From IMG/VR virus record IMGVR_UViG_3300022699_000007, positions 1 through 29,124 of that record: a DNA stretch of 29,124 nucleotides. One strand, 5' to 3'. The notes under the pieces are model-generated. The model had not been told where the DNA came from. It was given only the letters and a program-made list of their open reading frames with translations, and did no database searches. A program made the translations under genes and the position numbers. The number at the start of each line of letters is the position of its first letter. Positions within the stretch are counted from its first letter, which is position 1. This stretch comes from a virus. Positions 6,203 to 12,417 of the stretch are shown in pieces.

Positions 6203-8178
6203 TGCCTACACAGTGGCAGACATTTCCTGTTGAGATGCGGGGCGGGTTGATTACCAATGTCAGCCCCCTGCAGCAGGGTATCAACTTTCCTGGGTCTGCA
6301 CGATCCCTGATTAACTTTGAGCCTTCCATTGAGGGTGGCTATCGTCGCATCGAGGGCTACAATAAGTTTGATGAAGATCCTGTTCCGCTGTATGGTGAGC
6401 CTCTGGTTCAGGGTAGCGGCCAGACTGGTACGTCTCTTGTTATTGCCAACATCTTTGCTACTCCTGTAAATGGTGATACTCTTACGATCACTGGTGTGAC
6501 TGGTACATACACAGTGTCTGCAGTAACCTTTGACTCCAACGCAAAGACTGCAACACTCACTCTGTCTACGTCTTTGGCTACCTCTCCTGCAGACAAGGCA
6601 GCAGTCACTTTTACAAACAACACAGTAGACCTGATTGAAGGTATTATCTACTTCAAGCAGAAGGCTGTTGCATACCGTAATGCAGACTTGTGGGAGTCAT
6701 CTGGTACAGGCTGGACTAGAATCAACACACCTGACTACGGTACTGTTCTTGTGGATGGTGGTAGCCAGACTGGTACAACTCTCAATGTTGATGGCCTGAC
6801 TGGTATCCCTCAGATTGGTGACACGTTTAGTGTTGCTGGTATTGAGAAGGTCTACACGATTACTGGTGCAGTCACTGTGACTGGTGGTGATGCAGCATTG
6901 ACCATTAGCCCTGCACTGGCTACCTCCCCTGCAGACAATGCTGTTGTAACACTCCTAAGTACAGACCGTAGTGTTGGTGGTAAGCATCGCTTTGTGAGAT
7001 ACAACTTTACTGGTAGTTCTCGTATCATGGGTGTTGATGGAACCAATGCACCCTTTAGGTATGACGGTACAACCTTTACAGTCTTGGATGCAGCACCTGC
7101 TGATGTTGTTGGTTCTGACCACGTAGCAGAGTTTAAGAGCCACCTCTTCTTCTCTAAGGGCAACCAGCTTGTCTTTACTGCACCCTACACAGACTCTGAC
7201 TTTAGTGCTGCGAATGGTGCTGGTGTAATCACCATACCCCACAGAATCACTGGTCTAATTGTTTTCCGTGAGCAGTTGATCATCTTCAGCACAAGCAAGA
7301 TCCACAGACTTGTAGGAAACACTATTTCTGACTTTACTCTTCAGCCGATTTCTCTTGACATTGGTTGCGTAAGAGAGGATACTATACAGGAAGTTGGTGG
7401 TGACATTGCATTCCTTGGGCCTGATGGTGTTAGGCTTCTGAGTGCAACTGATCGCATTGGTGACTTTGGTTTGGCTGTTGCATCTAGACCTATCCAGTCT
7501 GAGGCTAACAGAGTTGTCAGTGCAAACACTAGCTTTGCATCCTGTGTTATTAGATCTAAGAACCAGTATCGCATGTTTGGCTATTCTGCCAGTGCGACAG
7601 AGGATTCTGCTGCAGGTATTCTAGCTACACAGTTTGCAGACCAGACTGCTCAGGGTATGGCATGGGCCGAGACTCGTGGCATACTGGTGTATGTTGCAGA
7701 CAGTGTGTACTCCAATGAAGCTCAGGGTGAAGTTGTCATCTTTGCCAACAGGAATGGTTACGTATACAGAATGGAGTCAGGCAACAGCTTTGATGGTAAT
7801 GCAATTCCAGCATTCTACTCCACACCCTTCTTTTCTGTGTCTGATCCAAGGCTAAGGAAGACATTCTACAAGCTGACAACCTATCTGGACCCTGAGGGGT
7901 CTATCACAGGCTCAGTGACACCCAAGCTAGACTTTGATGAACCTAACCTTGCTCAACCCCAGCCAATCGGGCTGACGAATACGACAGGGGTTGCAGCGTT
8001 CTACGGGGTTAGCACATTCGGTACAGGGATATTCGGGGGCAAACTAAGGTATGCTTTCAACAGTCAACTCGTAGGTTCTGGTTTTACATTCAGCCTTCAG
8101 TACACCTTTGAAAGCACAGACCCTCCATTTTCACTCGACGCAGTCACCATTGAATTTGCGACAAACGACAGGCAGTAA
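6202..8178 (+). CDS. Tail tubular protein B / nozzle-like protein
   Basis: This 658-residue protein follows the adaptor and is the likely tail nozzle (T7 gp12 position). The start is taken as ATG 6202, which overlaps the preceding TGA by one base (TGATG). The N-terminus has GGLITNVSPLQQGINFPGSA and LINFEPSIEGGYRRIEGYNK, a pattern seen in podovirus tail proteins. The core is rich in beta segments with repeated FRYDGTTF- and IAFLGPDGVRLLS-like blades. Two paralogous inserts of about 70 residues each lie near 70-145 and 187-255; both begin with a QTGT motif and end in LATSPAD. The C-terminus ends in a beta-rich FSLQYTFESTDPPFSL region. Confidence 0.75.
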   Translation: MPTQWQTFPVEMRGGLITNVSPLQQGINFPGSARSLINFEPSIEGGYRRIEGYNKFDEDPVPLYGEPLVQGSGQTGTSLVIANIFATPVNGDTLTITGVTGTYTVSAVTFDSNAKTATLTLSTSLATSPADKAAVTFTNNTVDLIEGIIYFKQKAVAYRNADLWESSGTGWTRINTPDYGTVLVDGGSQTGTTLNVDGLTGIPQIGDTFSVAGIEKVYTITGAVTVTGGDAALTISPALATSPADNAVVTLLSTDRSVGGKHRFVRYNFTGSSRIMGVDGTNAPFRYDGTTFTVLDAAPADVVGSDHVAEFKSHLFFSKGNQLVFTAPYTDSDFSAANGAGVITIPHRITGLIVFREQLIIFSTSKIHRLVGNTISDFTLQPISLDIGCVREDTIQEVGGDIAFLGPDGVRLLSATDRIGDFGLAVASRPIQSEANRVVSANTSFASCVIRSKNQYRMFGYSASATEDSAAGILATQFADQTAQGMAWAETRGILVYVADSVYSNEAQGEVVIFANRNGYVYRMESGNSFDGNAIPAFYSTPFFSVSDPRLRKTFYKLTTYLDPEGSITGSVTPKLDFDEPNLAQPQPIGLTNTTGVAAFYGVSTFGTGIFGGKLRYAFNSQLVGSGFTFSLQYTFESTDPPFSLDAVTIEFATNDRQ

Positions 8179-8189
8179 GGAACTCTCTA

Positions 8190-10880
8190 ATGGGCACAGG
8201 TTACACTCGTAACGATACCGTCAATAACATTGCAGATGGTAACATCATCAATGCTTCTGATTTGGATGGTGAATTTGATGCCCTCCAATCAGCCTTTGAT
8301 GCAGCTACTGGACACACACATGATGGCACAACTGGTGAGGGCGCACCCATTGAGGTGACTGGCCCTGCACAGGAGTATGTGTCCACAGGCACAGAGCTTC
8401 GCCCTAAGGCAAATAACACCTATGACTTGGGTAGTGCATCCAACCAGTGGAAAGACTTGTACGTAGACGGTACAGCCAACCTTGACACTGTAGACATTGA
8501 CGCTGGTAACATTGATGGTACGGTCATTGGTGCAGCCACACCTGCTGCTGGCACGTTTACCACTGCTGCTGCTACGACTGGTAACATCACCACTGTAAAT
8601 GCTACTACGGTAGACACGACTAATATCGAAGTGACAAACATCAAAGCTAAGGATGGCACTGCTGCAGGTTCTATTGCAGACAGCACTGGTGTTGTTACTC
8701 TGGCTTCGTCTGTGCTGACGACCACTGACATTAATGGTGGCACGATTGACGGTGCAACTATTGCCACCTCTGACATTACTGTTGGTACTGGCAAGACACT
8801 TAATGTGTCGTCTGGCACCCTGACACTTGCCAATGACCAGATCAGCGGTGACAAGGTTGAGGGTGGCACAATCAATGCCATCACAATTAACACACTAGGT
8901 TCCACTACAGGCAACATCACCACAGTCAATGCCACGACTGTTGACAGCACGAACCTCGAAGTCACCAACATCAAAGCCAAGGATGGCACTGCGTCTGCCA
9001 CGATTGCTGACAGCACTGGCGTAATGACGATTGCATCTTCGGTGTTGACGACAGCCGACATCAACGGCGGCACCATCGACGGCACTGTGATCGGCGGCAG
9101 CACCCCTGCGGCTATTAGTGGGACGACCATCACTGGCACCAGCTTTGTGTCGTCTGGCAACATGACTTTTGGCGACGGAGACAGTGCCTTCTTTGGTGAT
9201 AGCAATGATTTGCAGATCGTCCACAATGGGTCACACAGCTACATCGCAGATAGCGGAACGGGCAATCTGTATATTCAAACCACTGCTGGTTTAATCGTTC
9301 AAAATAGCACTGGCACCGAAACTATGGCGACATTCACGGAGAATGGCGCAGTTCAACTTTACTACGACAACGCAACAAAACTCGCCACCACCGCCACAGG
9401 TATAGATGTCACTGGCACGATCACCAGCGATGGGCTGACTGTGGGGGGTGATGCACTATTCACAACGGGAACTGCAATAACTCTTTTAAGTAGAGATTTA
9501 AACACAATCCGATGGGATGATGGCGTTGGCTCCCCTAATGGAACTATTAACGCTTCAATATCCAGTGATACTTCACCTGCTTTAATTTTCTCCACTCGAA
9601 TCAGTGGTAGTTCACCTACGGAGCGTGTCAGGATCGACAGCAGCGGGAACGTGGGGATTGGGACCAGCAGTCCTGCGGTTAAATTGGATATAGCGGGTGC
9701 ATCGGTAAGTACTCCTGCCTTAATCCTTAGAGGAGACGCAGGCACAGGAAATAGCGGCGGCCTTGCGCTTTACAATTCATCCACAGATGCAAACCAAAGA
9801 AATTGGTATCTTGTAGGGAACTCAAGCTCCTATGGTGATTTTGCTATTCGTCAAGGAGCATCTCAAGGAAGCGACCCCACAAGCGGAACAAATAGATTTT
9901 ATATAGCTAATAGCGGGAACGTGGGGATTGGGACGAGTAGTCCTAGTTCTCCGTTGGATATTGAGTCATCAGTGTCTAGTGCTGAAATTAGCCTAAACCA
10001 CACTGGATCGGGCGGGCGTGATTATCGTATTGGCTCAACTGGAACTGGATACGGCTCTGCGGGCAATCTTATTGTGTATGATGCCACGGCTAGTTCTGAA
10101 CGCATGCGCCTTGATTCGTCGGGCAATTTGCTTGTGGGGGCTACTGCACACCAAGCAAGCGCAAGTTCTGGCAGCGGTGGGCAGTTTATAGGTACTGCGG
10201 GGAGCTTCGCTGCGTTTGCTCGAAGTGGAGACGTTCCGTTATATCTGAACCGCATATCTACAGGCGGAGACATTGTTCAGTTCCGCAGAAACGGCACCAC
10301 TGTGGGGAGTATTGGGGTTTCTGCTGCAAATGAACTAACAATATCTAGCCAGTGGACAGATATGTTTTCTGGCAGCGGAGTGGCTCTTGCCCCATTAAAT
10401 GCAGATGATGCTACGGCTGACCTTGGTTCTTCTAGTGGACGATTCAAAAACCTCTACCTCTCTGGCGGCGTCTACCTCGGCGGCACGACTTCGGCTAACC
10501 TGCTGGATGACTATGAGGAGGGGACTTGGACGCCTACTTTGACTGCTGCATCTAACTGTAGCGGACTTTCTTTGGCATATGCATGGTATGTCAGAATTGG
10601 CAACATGGTGTTTTATAGCATTTCTGGGGGTGTAACTGTCACCTCCTCTAACACTATGACGACCTTTACTTTTACCCAAGCATTTACACAAGCAGTTCAA
10701 GCTGAGCCGCAGGGCGGCAGCGCCGTTATTGAGGGGCCAAGTCCTTTCCCCTATGCGGCAGGAACTGCTTTTAATAGCAGTGCTGGTAATAGCAATGGCT
10801 TTGCTGCCTTCGGCGCTTCCGCTGTTGATTTTAACGGTGCAAGTTTTTTTAGCATCACAGGCTCCTTTAGAGCCGCTTAA
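8190..10880 (+). CDS. Tail fibre / receptor-binding protein
   Basis: This 896-residue fibre begins with a conserved adapter-like N-terminus (MGTGYTRNDTVNNIADGNII, then LDGEFDALQSAFDAATGHTH) that should attach to the tail. A beta-helical shaft follows, rich in T, G, N and I, with two long near-identical repeats (residues about 130-190 and 240-300). The distal half contains two SSGNVGIGTSSP repeats, a motif common in phage fibres, and an YEEGTWTPTLT segment typical of receptor-binding tips. Base composition changes repeatedly through the distal half, from GC-rich near 9050 to AT-rich near 9480, consistent with mosaic exchange of host-range domains. The start has AAGGAACT upstream. Confidence 0.85.
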   Translation: MGTGYTRNDTVNNIADGNIINASDLDGEFDALQSAFDAATGHTHDGTTGEGAPIEVTGPAQEYVSTGTELRPKANNTYDLGSASNQWKDLYVDGTANLDTVDIDAGNIDGTVIGAATPAAGTFTTAAATTGNITTVNATTVDTTNIEVTNIKAKDGTAAGSIADSTGVVTLASSVLTTTDINGGTIDGATIATSDITVGTGKTLNVSSGTLTLANDQISGDKVEGGTINAITINTLGSTTGNITTVNATTVDSTNLEVTNIKAKDGTASATIADSTGVMTIASSVLTTADINGGTIDGTVIGGSTPAAISGTTITGTSFVSSGNMTFGDGDSAFFGDSNDLQIVHNGSHSYIADSGTGNLYIQTTAGLIVQNSTGTETMATFTENGAVQLYYDNATKLATTATGIDVTGTITSDGLTVGGDALFTTGTAITLLSRDLNTIRWDDGVGSPNGTINASISSDTSPALIFSTRISGSSPTERVRIDSSGNVGIGTSSPAVKLDIAGASVSTPALILRGDAGTGNSGGLALYNSSTDANQRNWYLVGNSSSYGDFAIRQGASQGSDPTSGTNRFYIANSGNVGIGTSSPSSPLDIESSVSSAEISLNHTGSGGRDYRIGSTGTGYGSAGNLIVYDATASSERMRLDSSGNLLVGATAHQASASSGSGGQFIGTAGSFAAFARSGDVPLYLNRISTGGDIVQFRRNGTTVGSIGVSAANELTISSQWTDMFSGSGVALAPLNADDATADLGSSSGRFKNLYLSGGVYLGGTTSANLLDDYEEGTWTPTLTAASNCSGLSLAYAWYVRIGNMVFYSISGGVTVTSSNTMTTFTFTQAFTQAVQAEPQGGSAVIEGPSPFPYAAGTAFNSSAGNSNGFAAFGASAVDFNGASFFSITGSFRAA
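8581..9085 (+). repeat. 330-bp offset direct repeat in the fibre shaft
   Basis: About 175 bases at 8581-8755 recur at 8911-9085, offset by exactly 330 bases (110 codons). The encoded segments share GNITTVNATTVD, EVTNIKAKDGTA, IADSTGV and NGGTIDG. The second copy is more GC-rich at third codon positions, so the repeats have diverged or one was acquired. A second, shorter direct repeat encoding SGNVGIGTSSP lies at 9642-9664 and 9912-9934, where about 23 bases are identical. Confidence 0.7.
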
Positions 10881-10926
10881 CTTATCTGCTTCGGACGATG
10901 CAGACGGACAATGAAAGGAGCCTGAC

Positions 10927-11178
10927 ATGGCACTTACAGAACGCACCGCAGACGACAAGATCGAGATCGTCGGGGACTACAAGCACATCCAAGTGCGCCA
11001 AGCGACCATCATCGAGCGTGATGGCGTCGAGATCAGCCGCAGCTTCCACCGCCGTGTGGTAGGCCCGCTGGACGATGTGTCTGGCGAAACGGATGAGATT
11101 AAGGCACTGGCCGCTGTGGTTCACACAACAGAGGTCAAAGCTGCGTATCAGGCGCATCTAGATAGTCAGCAACCATAA
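10927..11178 (+). CDS. Small conserved-type phage protein near the fibre
   Basis: This 83-residue protein (MALTERTADDKIEIVGDYKH...) has a short beta-rich N-terminus containing VRQATIIERDG and SFHRRVVGP, and a helical C-terminus (AALAAVVHTTEVKAAYQAHL-like). Proteins of this size and pattern are common just after tail-fibre genes in marine phages, where some are small virion or fibre-accessory proteins. A clear AAAGGAG ribosome-binding site lies 8 bases upstream of the ATG. No motif assigns a function. Confidence 0.6.
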   Translation: MALTERTADDKIEIVGDYKHIQVRQATIIERDGVEISRSFHRRVVGPLDDVSGETDEIKALAAVVHTTEVKAAYQAHLDSQQP

Positions 11179-11229
11179 CCCGCAACGCAGTGAGGACATT
11201 GCGAAGCAATAACAAGAAAGGAGATCACG

Positions 11230-11442
11230 ATGGCAAAAGAAAAGACACCCATCACGATCAACGATACAGACTACTTCGTCGAGGACATGACGGAGCAACA
11301 GCAGGCGATGATTAACCATGTCGCTGATCTGGACCGCAAGATTAGGTCTTCGCAGTTCAACCTTGACCAACTGACTGTAGGCCGTGAAGCCTTCGTCAAC
11401 ATGCTGACCGCCTCTTTGGCAAATGAAACGGAGACTGAATAA
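11230..11442 (+). CDS. DUF6447-like small protein, copy 1
   Basis: This 70-residue protein contains TITINDTDY-like residues at the start, QQAMINHVADLDRKIRSSQF in the middle, and NLDQLTVGREAF, a pattern I associate with the DUF6447 family of small phage proteins. It is probably a small coiled-coil helical protein. A paralogue lies at 11777-11989. Both copies are preceded by the same GAAAGGAGATCACGATGGC initiation region, showing that the duplication included its ribosome-binding site. The stop overlaps the next ATG (TAATG). Confidence 0.68.
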   Translation: MAKEKTPITINDTDYFVEDMTEQQQAMINHVADLDRKIRSSQFNLDQLTVGREAFVNMLTASLANETETE

Positions 11443-11753
11443 TGGCTATCGAATACACTTGGACCATCGCCACCTGCGAACACGAAGTAGCAACGGGCGG
11501 AATTACCGTAGCACACTGGCGTGTTTCTGCCGTTGATGGCGACTACACCGCCTCTGCATACGGCACCGCAGGCTTCACCCCTGATCCTGATGCCGCAGGG
11601 TTCGTCCCCTATGCTGACCTGACCGAAGCTGACGTTCTGGCTTGGGTCTATGCCAGCGTGGACAAAGACGAAATGGAAGCCAACCTCGCAAAGCAGATCG
11701 AGGACCAGAAGGCTCCTGCTACACAGTCTGGCCTGCCTTGGGCAGCAGAATAA
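11442..11753 (+). CDS. Small phage protein between the duplicated pair
   Basis: This 103-residue protein (MAIEYTWTIATCEHEV...) has a beta-rich N-terminal half (TVAHWRVSAVDGDYTASAYG), a DLTEADVLAWVYASVDKDEM segment, and a helical C-terminus ending QSGLPWAAE. This arrangement recurs in small proteins next to phage tail-fibre genes. The start overlaps the preceding stop by one base. It sits between the two paralogous 70-residue genes, so the duplication event or a later insertion placed it there. The molecular role is unknown. Confidence 0.62.
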   Translation: MAIEYTWTIATCEHEVATGGITVAHWRVSAVDGDYTASAYGTAGFTPDPDAAGFVPYADLTEADVLAWVYASVDKDEMEANLAKQIEDQKAPATQSGLPWAAE

Positions 11754-11776
11754 CCACAACTTGAAAGGAGATCACG

Positions 11777-11989
11777 ATGGCCGAGAAACAAACACAGACC
11801 ATCACGATCAACGACCGTGACTACACCGAGGACCAACTGACCGACCAGCAGAAGGTCATCATCAATCACGTTGCTGATCTGGACCGCAAGATCAGGTCTG
11901 CGCAGTTTAATCTGGATCAGTTGACCGTGGGCCGTGATGCGTTTATGCAGATGCTGAATGCGTCTTTGGTAGAGTCTGCTGAAGAGTGA
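11777..11989 (+). CDS. DUF6447-like small protein, copy 2
   Basis: This 70-residue paralogue of the 11230 gene shares ITIND.DY, VIINHVADLDRKIRSAQFNL and DQLTVGRDAF. The middle is almost invariant, while the ends differ (MAEKQTQT... versus MAKEKTPI...). Its ribosome-binding site region is identical to that of copy 1. The last bases form a GTGA overlap with the GTG start of the acyltransferase-like gene downstream, so translation of the two is probably coupled. Confidence 0.68.
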   Translation: MAEKQTQTITINDRDYTEDQLTDQQKVIINHVADLDRKIRSAQFNLDQLTVGRDAFMQMLNASLVESAEE

Positions 11990-12417
11990 CAAGAATTGTT
12001 ACTAGCGGAGAGGCTCTGGAGGATGCTTTGCAAGTCTTCAGAGCCTCACCTGCACACACTAAGTATAATGTAAATGACATATATATATACCTTCAACTAC
12101 CCATACAGTATCGGACTATACAGATCTACTACGAAGATCAGAAACCTGTAGGCCTTATTACTTGGTGTTGGTTGCTGAAAGAGGATGCTGACTTGTTCCT
12201 CAAGGACAAGTACCACCCCACCCCAGGCGACTACAGACTAGATGATCCTGTCTCTAGAGAGTTGTGGGGGATGGAGTTTATAGCTCCCTATGGTCACACA
12301 AAACAAATGATGCGCTCCATCAAGCAGAAGATTGAGGAACGCTATGGACCCCAGGATGTTAACTGGCGCAGGTTCCACTCAAGAAATACAAGAAGGACTA
12401 AGAGGTTTAAAGCATGA
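11986..12417 (+). CDS. HlyC-like toxin-activating lysine acyltransferase homologue
   Basis: This 143-residue protein resembles HlyC and related RTX acyltransferases, which transfer a fatty acyl group from acyl carrier protein to internal lysines. Residues 21-27 (SPAHTKY) align with the SSPLHRNW segment carrying catalytic His23 of HlyC, so His24 is the counterpart. Residues 54-63 (PVGLITWCWL) match the PVAYCSWANL strand. Residues 93-103 (LWGMEFIAPYG) match WFIDWIAPFG, but the catalytic Asp92 position is Glu97. It is shorter than HlyC (170 aa) at the C-terminus and ends basic. Translation begins at GTG 11986, coupled to the preceding stop, and its TGA overlaps the next ATG by four bases. No RTX toxin gene is in the window. 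The alignment is from memory. Confidence 0.75.
   Translation: MTRIVTSGEALEDALQVFRASPAHTKYNVNDIYIYLQLPIQYRTIQIYYEDQKPVGLITWCWLLKEDADLFLKDKYHPTPGDYRLDDPVSRELWGMEFIAPYGHTKQMMRSIKQKIEERYGPQDVNWRRFHSRNTRRTKRFKA

Noticed and set aside
8581-9085. Repeated segments that could be mistaken for a CRISPR or satellite array
   Set aside because: Only two long diverged copies inside an open frame, without spacers of uniform length.
8420-9226. 268-codon antisense frame across the tail fibre
   Set aside because: A shadow of the repetitive T/G/N-rich fibre codons; highly repetitive composition and no recognisable domain.
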